Source: Bacteroidota bacterium
GTDB lineage: Bacteria; Bacteroidota; Bacteroidia; Chitinophagales; Chitinophagaceae
Length of the DNA: 64,000 bases
Direction of reading: 5' to 3'
Assembly: GCA_018267965.1 (NCBI GenBank)
Contig: JAFDXK010000005.1
Coordinates: forward strand, 62,001-126,000
A model generated the notes under the pieces. It was not told the DNA's origin, made no database searches, and worked only from the letters and a program-made list of their open reading frames with translations. Positions 1 through 7,791 of this stretch are shown here, piece after piece; position 1 is the stretch's first letter; the number at the start of each line of letters is the position of its first letter. Position numbers and translations under genes: made by a program.

Positions 1-87
1 AAAGGATTACTTGTAAACGGCGCAGGTATATATACTCAAGAGCTAACAGATGAGATGCTAAAAATGCTCGACATCAAAAATCATTAA
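1..87 (+). CDS. C-terminal end of an unidentified protein (partial)
   Basis: An open frame enters from the left edge and ends at TAA (85-87), leaving 28 residues that finish MLDIKNH. The start lies outside the window. The fragment is too short to assign to a family. It is followed immediately by a strong hairpin terminator, which supports it as the true end of a plus-strand gene. Confidence 0.6.
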   Translation, partial: KGLLVNGAGIYTQELTDEMLKMLDIKNH

Positions 88-90
88 TTA

Positions 91-119
91 TAAAGGGCTT
101 GTGAATAACAAGCCCTTTA
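91..119. terminator. Bidirectional intrinsic terminator
   Basis: A 12-bp stem (AAAGGGCTTGT and its complement, extended by an outer T-A pair) closes a 5-nt loop at 103-107. It lies between the partial plus-strand gene and the convergent outer-membrane protein gene, so it can serve both. Confidence 0.8.
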
Positions 120-137
120 TTCTGATAGCCTGTTTCG

Positions 138-776
138 CTAGAAACCAAACATAAAACCTACGTTACCTCTTAATGTACTGTTCATATCGCCGTACACTGT
201 TGCCTGAGTTAAACCCTGGTAATATTCACCTTCAAGATTGAGCCATGTTTTAGGTGCAATTTTGATATTCAGTCCTACGCCGGTATTCACGCCAAAGTCT
301 AATACATTAAAATCGCCATACCTGTGTTTCATATCAATATCATAATCAGACAAAGGCATATTTTCATCAATATAATGGTCCTCTACCAATTTAATACCTA
401 ATGACGGGCCAAGGAATACTTTAGGCCTGACAACACTTTTATAGCTTCCAAAGAAATAATAGGCCCTTGGCACCATGCGCAGGTAAACTGGGTCTACAGT
501 ATTGTTATATAACCTTCCATTTCTCACATAATCATAGCTATACCCTTCATGAGATACAGTCAATAATCCACCCCATCCCCAATGCTCATATCTCGAGAAA
601 ACACCACCAATACCCAATTGACCGGAAAATGTGGCGTTCGTATTTGCATTACTGATCCGGCTTACACCCATACCCATCACGGGGCCTATAGATGAATTAT
701 AGCTTTCGGATTGACCAAAAGAAACAAATGATGTCAATAATGCGGCCGCAAGAACTAATGATTTGTACCTTTTCAT
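138..776 (-). CDS. Outer-membrane beta-barrel protein
   Basis: The 212-residue product begins with a clear signal peptide: two basic residues, a hydrophobic stretch of about 15 residues, and probable cleavage after FGQ near residue 22. The mature part alternates Gly/aromatic-rich strands with polar turns and ends in Phe (GFMFGF), the terminal aromatic that the BAM machinery reads in outer-membrane barrels. This fits the small 8-stranded 'outer membrane protein beta-barrel' families common in Bacteroidota. No catalytic motif is visible, so the role (adhesion, structure or transport) is unknown. The gene stands alone, convergent with the left-edge gene. The class is fairly sure and the function is not. 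Confidence 0.75.
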   Translation of the reverse strand: MKRYKSLVLAAALLTSFVSFGQSESYNSSIGPVMGMGVSRISNANTNATFSGQLGIGGVFSRYEHWGWGGLLTVSHEGYSYDYVRNGRLYNNTVDPVYLRMVPRAYYFFGSYKSVVRPKVFLGPSLGIKLVEDHYIDENMPLSDYDIDMKHRYGDFNVLDFGVNTGVGLNIKIAPKTWLNLEGEYYQGLTQATVYGDMNSTLRGNVGFMFGF

Positions 777-906
777 AACATTCAGTTTTGGTTCAGTACA
801 AAGAAACTATCTCGAAATACCCTTTTGAAAGCATTTGCTGTTAAAATATATTAACGTTTGAATTTTCTTAACAATAGAAGTGTCGATATGATAACATAAT
901 GCTAAA

Positions 907-1911
907 TCAATACTTAAACCAAACCTCGGTAGCACCAAATCCGTATTGTCCCAACCACTCATTAGAAAATCTGGTCACCTCTGGTATTTCTCTCAGTATT
1001 TTATGCACTTCATCTTTTAATACTCCTTTACCCAAACCATGTATTATGACTGTGCGTTCCTGCCTGTTTGCAATAACAGTATCAAGATGTTTATGTAATG
1101 TTTGCAACTGAAGTTGCAGTTTATCTGCATTGCTCATCCCTCTTACGTTATCTGCAATTTTTTCAAGGTGAAGGTCTATCTCAAAATGCGGCAGAGAAGT
1201 TCTCCAATCTTTATTTTTAGTCTTAGATTTATCCTTAGGTTTCACCTCAACAAAAAAATCATCCTGCACTTTTTTAGGAGCTGGCGTAAAGCCATCTATC
1301 AACAGATAACTAAAAGTTGGCTCGTTACTCAACAACAATTGATGAATGTGTTCAAATAGTTTTTGCGGTTTAATTCGCAACACACCTGTTTGCATGGTAG
1401 CCGCCACGTCATTACTATCAGACAACTCCCAATGAAAACGAGGTTGCTCATTCATCACATCAAAAGGGATGCTATGCAGATAGATATGACTGAACTTATG
1501 TAGTTTCCCTTCGTGTGAGAATAATATTTCTTGTTGATTATTTAAAAGTTTATAGTTGAAATAAATTGTTGTCGGCAATTCATTCAACAAATACACTTTT
1601 AAATCTTTCACCTCATCCTCAAAAACATCAGCTTTATATTCCGGCAAAAAAGAAAAATATACTCCTTTAGCCAGTTTAGGTGTTTTGAATTGATGCTTCT
1701 CAACAGGTAATTGCTCCGGCTGTGATTTTGATACCGTTTTCTTCTTTTCAGTAAACCACTTTAAATAAGGGTGGTCTATATCATCAATGTATACAGGGAA
1801 TGTAATACCGCTTACCTCCACCTCTATCATTTGCTCATTTATATATGCTGTTACCACACCTTCTTCTCCACTCTGTTTCAGTATGATTTTGTCTCCGATA
1901 GAAAATTTCAT
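907..1911 (-). CDS. DUF2027 / Smr domain protein
   Basis: This 334-residue protein has two parts. The N-terminal region (about 1-60) is a small beta-rich KOW/SH3-like segment opening with FSIGDKIILKQSGEEG, typical of Bacteroidota DUF2027 proteins. The C-terminal region (about 245-334) is an Smr domain, with an LDxH-like motif (IDLHLEKI) and the HGLGKG loop. Smr domains of MutS2 and its relatives nick or bind branched nucleic acids and in some bacteria act on collided ribosomes. Which applies here cannot be read from sequence. It starts 1 nt after the rdgB stop, so the two genes are surely co-transcribed from the rdgB promoter. A Lys-rich linker near residue 230 separates the middle region from Smr. 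Confidence 0.85.
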   Translation of the reverse strand: MKFSIGDKIILKQSGEEGVVTAYINEQMIEVEVSGITFPVYIDDIDHPYLKWFTEKKKTVSKSQPEQLPVEKHQFKTPKLAKGVYFSFLPEYKADVFEDEVKDLKVYLLNELPTTIYFNYKLLNNQQEILFSHEGKLHKFSHIYLHSIPFDVMNEQPRFHWELSDSNDVAATMQTGVLRIKPQKLFEHIHQLLLSNEPTFSYLLIDGFTPAPKKVQDDFFVEVKPKDKSKTKNKDWRTSLPHFEIDLHLEKIADNVRGMSNADKLQLQLQTLHKHLDTVIANRQERTVIIHGLGKGVLKDEVHKILREIPEVTRFSNEWLGQYGFGATEVWFKY

Positions 1912-1912
1912 C

Positions 1913-2494
1913 TCAGCCCTCCAATTTCTCTTTTATAAATGATACCATTTTTCTGGTAGCAATACCTCTATGACTGATTGTATTTTTTATATGGGGTTCT
2001 AATTCCGCAAAAGTTTTATCATATCCATCCGGGATAAAAATAGGGTCATATCCAAAACCACCATTGCCTCTCGGGGTTTCAATAATAGTTCCTTTGCAGA
2101 TACCCTCAAAAAAGTAGGTTTCATCATTCCATATAAGGCATATTACCGCTTTATAATAACCACTTCTATCTTCACTACCTTCTAATGCTTTCAGCAATGC
2201 GTTCAGGTTTGCCATATCATCTCTGCTACCTGAGTAATGCGCACTATCTATACCCGGAGCACCACCAAGTGCATTGGCACAAATACCACTATCATCTGCC
2301 ATCACATTCTTATTGCAAAAACGGTATACCGTATCAGCCTTTGTATGTGCATTTTCCTCAAAACTGTGAAATGGTTCAGGTATATCATCTGTAAAACCCA
2401 CATCTTGCAACGACAATAGGCTTAATCCCTCTATTATCTGTGCTATCTCAGCTATTTTACCCTTATTATTCGATGCAACAACCAGCTCTGTCAT
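1913..2494 (-). CDS. rdgB: XTP/dITP diphosphatase (HAM1/RdgB family)
   Basis: This enzyme hydrolyses non-canonical purine triphosphates (XTP, dITP, ITP) to monophosphates plus pyrophosphate, keeping them out of DNA and RNA. The 193 residues match the family length. Visible signatures are the N-terminal substrate loop (ASNNKGK), FEENAHTKA, the metal and catalytic ADDSGICANALGG segment, GFGYDPIF for base recognition, and SHRGIA near the C-terminus. It is the first gene of a two-gene unit with the Smr protein. A TAGATTTG box lies 5 nt before its ATG, so its mRNA may have almost no leader. Confidence 0.95.
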   Translation of the reverse strand: MTELVVASNNKGKIAEIAQIIEGLSLLSLQDVGFTDDIPEPFHSFEENAHTKADTVYRFCNKNVMADDSGICANALGGAPGIDSAHYSGSRDDMANLNALLKALEGSEDRSGYYKAVICLIWNDETYFFEGICKGTIIETPRGNGGFGYDPIFIPDGYDKTFAELEPHIKNTISHRGIATRKMVSFIKEKLEG

Positions 2495-2499
2495 ACATA

Positions 2500-2507
2500 C
2501 AAATCTA
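2500..2507 (-). promoter_or_regulatory. -7 box of the rdgB promoter
   Basis: On the minus strand this reads TAGATTTG, an exact match to the Bacteroidota -7 consensus TAnnTTTG. It lies 5 nt before the rdgB ATG. I saw no good -33 TTTG at the usual distance. Confidence 0.6.
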
Positions 2508-2591
2508 TGCTTTCAATGTTATACTAAAAAAAACATCAACTATCTTTAAACCTTCTTACAAAGCCTTAGTCTTATCTTAAAATTAACTTTT

Positions 2592-3443
2592 ATGCGAACA
2601 ATGAAATTAACAGCAATAGCAACTACGGTATTATTTGCAGCCGTTCTGGCGTTTGCAGCCTGCAAGCGCGAAAAAACTACTACCGATGATTTAACTATTA
2701 CTGAAGACACTTATTATGCCGATGATCAGGCCAAGGTAGACCAAACTTATAATGAAGTGGAAAACTTTACAGACCAGGCGGCAGTGAATGGTACAGTGGA
2801 AATGAAAGGCGGCGAAGACCCTAGTATTTTAAGTGCCTGTGCTACTGTAACTAAAGACACAACCTCTACTCCGCATAAAATCACAATAGATTTCGGAGCA
2901 ACAAATTGCCTTTGTAAAGATGGCCGTTACCGCCGTGGTAAAATCATCCTTACATACAATGGTAAATACAGAGATAGCGGATATGTGCACACCATTAGTT
3001 TCGACGGGTATTATGTGAACAACAACCGTGTAATTGGTGGTAAATCTGTAACCAACATGGGACACAATTCAAGCGGTCAAACATACTACAACGTTAGTGT
3101 AGATGGCGGACTTGTATTGACAACAGGTGACACTATAAAGCATGTATCAACCCGCACACGTACTTGGGTTAGTGGCGAAAGCACAACGATGCTAAGTGAT
3201 GACGCTTATGAAATTACAGGTAGCGGTACTAATACACGCGCTACAGGCAAGTCTGTTAGCTTCAATATTACAAGCCCGTTATTGATTGCACTAAACTGTA
3301 ACTGGATAAAATCTGGTACTATTGAATTTACACCTGCAGGTGCATCAAGTGCTAAACGCACTATCGACTATGGTACGGGTATATGCGACGACCAGGCAAC
3401 AGTTACTGTAGGAACTAAGACCAAAACGATAACTCTTAAGTAG
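2592..3443 (+). CDS. Hypothetical lipoprotein
   Basis: This 283-residue protein has a lipoprotein signal: basic N-terminus, hydrophobic stretch and FAAC with the lipidated Cys at residue 24, followed by KRE. Translation may start at the first Met or at Met4 (ATG at 2601). The mature part is Thr/Ser/Gly-rich and looks beta-structured. It has a Cys pair (TNCLCKDG, about 105-108) and other cysteines near 83, 235 and 264 that could form disulfides. I recognise no family; such proteins in this phylum are usually surface or periplasmic lipoproteins. It is a single-gene unit ending in a strong terminator shared with the convergent DUF983 gene. Confidence 0.75.
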   Translation: MRTMKLTAIATTVLFAAVLAFAACKREKTTTDDLTITEDTYYADDQAKVDQTYNEVENFTDQAAVNGTVEMKGGEDPSILSACATVTKDTTSTPHKITIDFGATNCLCKDGRYRRGKIILTYNGKYRDSGYVHTISFDGYYVNNNRVIGGKSVTNMGHNSSGQTYYNVSVDGGLVLTTGDTIKHVSTRTRTWVSGESTTMLSDDAYEITGSGTNTRATGKSVSFNITSPLLIALNCNWIKSGTIEFTPAGASSAKRTIDYGTGICDDQATVTVGTKTKTITLK

Positions 3444-3465
3444 TATAAATAAAAATGAACAGTGT

Positions 3466-3500
3466 AATAAAGGCAGCTATTTAGTTGCCTTTATTTTTTT
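3466..3500. terminator. Intrinsic terminator between convergent genes
   Basis: A 10-bp stem (AATAAAGGCA with TGCCTTTATT) closes a 10-nt loop and is followed by a T run on the plus strand. It overlaps the stop codon of the convergent DUF983 gene and ends the lipoprotein transcript. Confidence 0.8.
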
Positions 3501-3889
3501 ACAACATGATGGCTTCCGTAAGACACACTAAAATAGAGGAATAACGTTCTGGACAGACGCAAATACCATGGTTGTAATAATATAGTTACCAGTGTGCTAG
3601 CCCCCAAGTAATAAAAAATACTGTTGTCTTTCATACTGAAACCGAATATCGGCCAATACCACAGTATGTTCAAAAAGAAGGTAAGCATGGTCAGTACGTA
3701 ATTAATACCAAAACCATTATTATCTTCTTTCACCAGCTTCATACCGCAATGCTCACAATATGTGTGCATAGCAAGGTTTTTATTTACTGATACAGATGTA
3801 CGGTTTACAAACAACCTGCCTTTCCTGCAATTAGGGCATTTCATTTTTACTAGGCTGGGTACCAATAACGGTTTCTTTTCTTCAGACAT
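3491..3889 (-). CDS. DUF983 family membrane protein
   Basis: This 132-residue protein has a short cytoplasmic N-terminus with two Cys pairs (CPNCRKG near 18-24 and CEHCG near 44-48) that probably hold a zinc ribbon. Two transmembrane segments follow (about 64-84 and 92-112). This is the DUF983 arrangement, a family of unknown function widespread in Bacteroidota and Alphaproteobacteria. The gene is alone. A TATCTTTG promoter box lies 4 nt before the ATG, suggesting a leaderless or nearly leaderless mRNA. Confidence 0.85.
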   Translation of the reverse strand: MSEEKKPLLVPSLVKMKCPNCRKGRLFVNRTSVSVNKNLAMHTYCEHCGMKLVKEDNNGFGINYVLTMLTFFLNILWYWPIFGFSMKDNSIFYYLGASTLVTILLQPWYLRLSRTLFLYFSVSYGSHHVVKK

Positions 3890-3893
3890 AGTG

Positions 3894-3901
3894 CAAAGAT
3901 A
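3894..3901 (-). promoter_or_regulatory. -7 box abutting the DUF983 start codon
   Basis: The minus strand reads TATCTTTG, a perfect TAnnTTTG match, followed by only CACT and then ATG. Transcription starting about 5-8 nt downstream of the box would begin at or next to the start codon. Confidence 0.6.
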
Positions 3902-3933
3902 AAAAAGCCGCCCACTCTATTGAGGGACGGCTT
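3901..3933 (-). terminator. Intrinsic terminator of the hydroxyacyl-CoA dehydrogenase gene
   Basis: Read on the minus strand, AAGCCGTCCCTC and an imperfect complement form a GC-rich stem around an AATA loop and end in six T residues. It lies just beyond the stop codon at 3954 and also overlaps the DUF983 promoter region. Confidence 0.75.
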
Positions 3934-3953
3934 GTGATATGGTTGGAAGAAGG

Positions 3954-4940
3954 TTATATCTTCCAGCTTTTATTTTTAAACCTTTCACTTACTACCAGCT
4001 CTTTACTGCCAGGTGTGTGCACATAGAAACCTTCTCCGCTCTTAACACCCAGGTAGCCTGCCTGAACCATGTTTGCTAACAATGTTGCAGGGGCGTATTT
4101 CTGATTGCCAAAGCCCATGTGTAATACATTCATGATAGAATAGCAGGTATCCAAACCAATGAAATCAGCTAATTGCAATGGCCCCATCGGGTGTGCCATA
4201 CCTAATTTCATGATAGTATCTATTTCTTCAACACCTGCCACACCTTCCTGCAACGCCAGGATAGCTTCATTTATCAATGGCATCAGGATACGGTTAGAGA
4301 TAAAGCCCGGATAGTCATTAACAATACAAGGCACTTTACCCAAATAGCTTGATAATGCGTGGATAGTATTAGTCACATCCTTATCTGTAGCATAACCGTT
4401 GATGATCTCAACCAGTTTCATTACAGGTACAGGATTCATAAAGTGCATACCTATCACTTTACCGGGGCGTTTTGTAAACGAACCAATACGAGTAATAGAA
4501 ATAGAAGAAGTATTAGTTGCCAGGATACATTTAGCGGGAGCTAATTGGTCAAGCTGTTGGAAGATTTTGATTTTCAGGTCAATATTTTCCGTGGCAGCTT
4601 CAACTACCAGATCCGAATCTTTAACAGCTTCTGCCATATCCGTATATGTAGATATACGAGATAATGCTTGTTGTTTAGCTTCTTCTGTCAATGCATTTTT
4701 AGCAATCTGGCGGTCCATGTTTTTGCCAATGGTTGCTAATGCTTTATCCATAGCTGCCTGGTTGATGTCCATCATGTGAACGTTAAAACCACTTTGAGCA
4801 AAAACATGACAAATACCATTGCCCATTGTACCCGAACCGATAACGGTTACAACTTTAATTTTTTCTAACATAGCTTTTGTGTTGTCGTCGAGCGTAGTAT
4901 CGCCAAGCTTTACCTGCTCAACAGTTTGTTGTTGTATCAT
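3954..4940 (-). CDS. hbd: 3-hydroxybutyryl-CoA / 3-hydroxyacyl-CoA dehydrogenase
   Basis: This enzyme performs NAD(P)-dependent oxidation of 3-hydroxyacyl-CoA to 3-ketoacyl-CoA, or the reverse. It serves fatty acid or butanoate metabolism. The Rossmann dinucleotide motif GSGTMGNG lies at residues 35-42. Further on are the coenzyme-A and catalytic region with NTSS, HFMNP (active-site His), the family segment ending PGFISNR, and the C-terminal dimerisation domain with DFIGLD. At 328 residues it is about 30 longer than typical short-form enzymes because of an N-terminal extension (1-28). Met24, directly before the first beta strand, is an alternative start. It forms a monocistronic unit with its own terminator. 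Confidence 0.9.
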   Translation of the reverse strand: MIQQQTVEQVKLGDTTLDDNTKAMLEKIKVVTVIGSGTMGNGICHVFAQSGFNVHMMDINQAAMDKALATIGKNMDRQIAKNALTEEAKQQALSRISTYTDMAEAVKDSDLVVEAATENIDLKIKIFQQLDQLAPAKCILATNTSSISITRIGSFTKRPGKVIGMHFMNPVPVMKLVEIINGYATDKDVTNTIHALSSYLGKVPCIVNDYPGFISNRILMPLINEAILALQEGVAGVEEIDTIMKLGMAHPMGPLQLADFIGLDTCYSIMNVLHMGFGNQKYAPATLLANMVQAGYLGVKSGEGFYVHTPGSKELVVSERFKNKSWKI

Positions 4941-5091
4941 TTAAATAAATATTTTTAAAACGTGCCTAAGGTAACATTTTCTTCATAATTACCTCATGAC
5001 AGCACAGTATTAATTGTGGATAAGTTAATAAATAACAATACTTAATATGACCATGTTTTAACATTCATACAGCAATATTTTCTTTTAAATT

Positions 5092-5099
5092 TAGGCTTG
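5092..5099 (+). promoter_or_regulatory. Probable -7 box for the transglutaminase-like gene
   Basis: TAGGCTTG matches TAnnTTTG at all but one position and lies 6 nt before the ATG at 5106. This favours the ATG over the TTG at 5097, which would overlap the box. Confidence 0.4.
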
Positions 5100-5105
5100 T
5101 ATTGT

Positions 5106-7718
5106 ATGAGCATACAACGCGCTACTCCCGTTAATGAACTATTAGCAAAAGCAATATTCCTGCTTTTACCTACAGCATGTGCAGCATATTTTCTGCTGTT
5201 CAATGTAAATGACTATTTCGCTATCCCTAACAACGATGCATGGAGGCAGACATTATACTTTGCTGCCGGTATGGGAGGAGGAGCATTGTTGTATGCTTTC
5301 AGGTTTCGTTTTCTGCCAACATTTATACTATTAGCATTATGTCTGTTCAGTTTAAACAAAGGAATAGACAATTATGCATCCGGCGAGTTTGATTCCTTTT
5401 TCCTTAATGTACAGTTCAGGGTATTTGCCATTGTATTTACAACAGGATGGTTAATGGGATGGGGATTTATCCGTTTACGCTATTGGTCAATACTGGTAGC
5501 GTCTGCCGTATTGTGCGGATGCATATTAGTTATTGCCAAGCAACAAACAGACACCGTATACCACCTCCTTAAGGCTTTTGTTCCTGCCCTGCTCTATTCG
5601 GTATACATCATTTTTACTGCTGAACAGATTTATAATTATAAAGACAAATCTCAAAAATTCTGGTGGTATCTGACCAGAAGATTATCTCTTTTCGCGTTAC
5701 TGGTATCATTTATACTCGGCGCTGTTGTATATACCATGCGTAGTGAAATAAAAGAAACAGTTGCCAATTATGGTGGAGAAGGACAACAAGGGAAGAATAG
5801 CATGCTCAAAAAAAACAAGGATAATACCTTCGACCTTGAGCAGTATTCACGCCTCAGCAGCACTTTAGGCAGAAACAATGAATTACTTTTTTGCGCACAT
5901 ATCAATAATTTCTTCCCCGGCACAGAAGTACCCAACCCCTTATATCTCACAGCCTTTTACTATACTAAGTTCGATACACTGACCGAAACTTTTGAACGCG
6001 ACAAGTCAATACCTTTTAATGACTTGTTCGAACCCAAACCGGCGCAATTACCTATGTTCTTTACGAAGATGGATTCTTCGGTTATTAAAAATAGCTTAGC
6101 TAACAAACTGAGGAAGATAGTTGATGTTGAGATATATAGCCTTTCCTTATCGCCAAATACCTACCTGGCTCCCAACGTAGGTTATTTTGTTCAACCTATA
6201 ACGGTAGAAAAAGATTTCCGAGAACAGTTTAAATCTGCATTCAGGGCCAAAGGTTATGTATCTGAACTTAACAGTGCCTATTTCGTATACAATTCACCCG
6301 ATACAAGCATCAGAAAATTCCAGGAGCAACGCTTTGAGGTATTGAGAAAAGCGGGAGGTTATGATGACATGGATAAAAAATTCATGTCTTACTACACCTT
6401 TATGCCCGGCGACGCAAAGTTTAAAAGCATTAGCGACTTAGCCCATAAAATCACTCAGGGTAAAAATACACCGGTTGATAAAGTAATAGCCATCAGAGAT
6501 TATTTCTTATCAAAAGATGAAAATGGCGAACGTCTTTTTAAATATACTGACAACCCCGGCATACCTGATATTCCAAGCGCATCAAAACTGATGTACTTCC
6601 TTTTTGAGAACAGGAAAGGTTATTGCGCTTATTACGCAGGTGCTACATTATTCATGTTACGCTCATTAGGCATACCGTCTCGTATAGCAGTTGGGTTCCT
6701 GACAGTAGATAGGAGCGATAAAAACAAGGGCTGGTATTGGTATTACGGCGACCAGGCACATGCATGGGTACAGGTTTATTTCCCGGGCTATGGCTGGCTC
6801 GATTTTGATACTACCGTTGGTAATGACGAAGCACATGAAAGCCCTAAGCCCGATGGCACCCCGCCTATGCAACCACCTCGTGCATGGTTTGCTGCAGATG
6901 GCATAATTGAGAATATTGATACGCTCAAAAAGCTGATGACCATGAAAATCAATCACATGGTTTTTCACGACAAAGAATATGGTATAGAAAAACCTACTGA
7001 CGTAAGTATGGATGTAAAAATTGCAGCCATACATCGCGATAGTATTGATGTACCATTATCAAATATTCAAAAAGGAGACCAGGCTACTGTCGTTTCTTAT
7101 GCAGAAGCAATGAAACTTCTCGAGGCTCAACCAAATGAAAAAGGTATTTCGCTGGTTAATCGTTTCCCTAAACCTGCACCTATAGATGAAGTTTACCTGA
7201 AACGAAAAGATACTGCTCAACCTGAACCACAAAAACAAACAGAAACACAAAGCAAACCGGTAAACGTAAAAAGCATTTTGCTAACAACAGCCATTGTCGC
7301 TATTTGTGTTCTATTATTCTTGTTGTTTTTACCAACATTGGTTTACTATTACTATAGGCTCAGGTACAGTAATGCAAAAACTGAAGCCAAACCATATTGG
7401 GCATACCGCACGGCAAGTTATTACCTGCACATGTGTGGTATCATTCGTGGCAATGAAACGCCTATGCAATATGCTAAAAATGTAGTCGACCCTGCATTAG
7501 GCACATCTATGGTTTCGTTTATGAATATTTACCTGAAGCAGAAATATGCTAAACAACCATTGAATGCAGACGAGCAGAAATATGTTGCTCAGTTTTTAGC
7601 ACCTTTCATCAAAACAACCAGGAACAAAATAGGATTGGGTATACGAATAAAAGGTTTCATCAATACGCTTCGCATGTTCAGCTTCTTTATTAAGCCCGAA
7701 GACGACAGCACCTTATAA
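5106..7718 (+). CDS. Transglutaminase-like membrane protein
   Basis: This 870-residue protein has about seven N-terminal transmembrane helices (roughly 10-210) and a large extracytoplasmic region. A transglutaminase-core domain follows near 440-580, then another transmembrane helix near 720-745 and a cytoplasmic tail. The papain-like triad is intact: Cys507 (KGYCAYYAG), His552 (DQAHAWV) and Asp566 (WLDFDTT), with the normal spacing. The layout is that of TgpA-like proteins, whose substrates are mostly unknown; protease or cross-linking activity at the envelope is likely. I chose ATG 5106 over TTG 5097 because of the promoter box. It precedes the class A PBP gene by 73 nt on the same strand, consistent with a cell-envelope role. 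Confidence 0.85.
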   Translation: MSIQRATPVNELLAKAIFLLLPTACAAYFLLFNVNDYFAIPNNDAWRQTLYFAAGMGGGALLYAFRFRFLPTFILLALCLFSLNKGIDNYASGEFDSFFLNVQFRVFAIVFTTGWLMGWGFIRLRYWSILVASAVLCGCILVIAKQQTDTVYHLLKAFVPALLYSVYIIFTAEQIYNYKDKSQKFWWYLTRRLSLFALLVSFILGAVVYTMRSEIKETVANYGGEGQQGKNSMLKKNKDNTFDLEQYSRLSSTLGRNNELLFCAHINNFFPGTEVPNPLYLTAFYYTKFDTLTETFERDKSIPFNDLFEPKPAQLPMFFTKMDSSVIKNSLANKLRKIVDVEIYSLSLSPNTYLAPNVGYFVQPITVEKDFREQFKSAFRAKGYVSELNSAYFVYNSPDTSIRKFQEQRFEVLRKAGGYDDMDKKFMSYYTFMPGDAKFKSISDLAHKITQGKNTPVDKVIAIRDYFLSKDENGERLFKYTDNPGIPDIPSASKLMYFLFENRKGYCAYYAGATLFMLRSLGIPSRIAVGFLTVDRSDKNKGWYWYYGDQAHAWVQVYFPGYGWLDFDTTVGNDEAHESPKPDGTPPMQPPRAWFAADGIIENIDTLKKLMTMKINHMVFHDKEYGIEKPTDVSMDVKIAAIHRDSIDVPLSNIQKGDQATVVSYAEAMKLLEAQPNEKGISLVNRFPKPAPIDEVYLKRKDTAQPEPQKQTETQSKPVNVKSILLTTAIVAICVLLFLLFLPTLVYYYYRLRYSNAKTEAKPYWAYRTASYYLHMCGIIRGNETPMQYAKNVVDPALGTSMVSFMNIYLKQKYAKQPLNADEQKYVAQFLAPFIKTTRNKIGLGIRIKGFINTLRMFSFFIKPEDDSTL

Positions 7719-7791
7719 CATACATTAATCACATATATTTAAACAGTTTAGTCTTAATATAGATTGCCATATTGAGGCATTATAGTTAGAT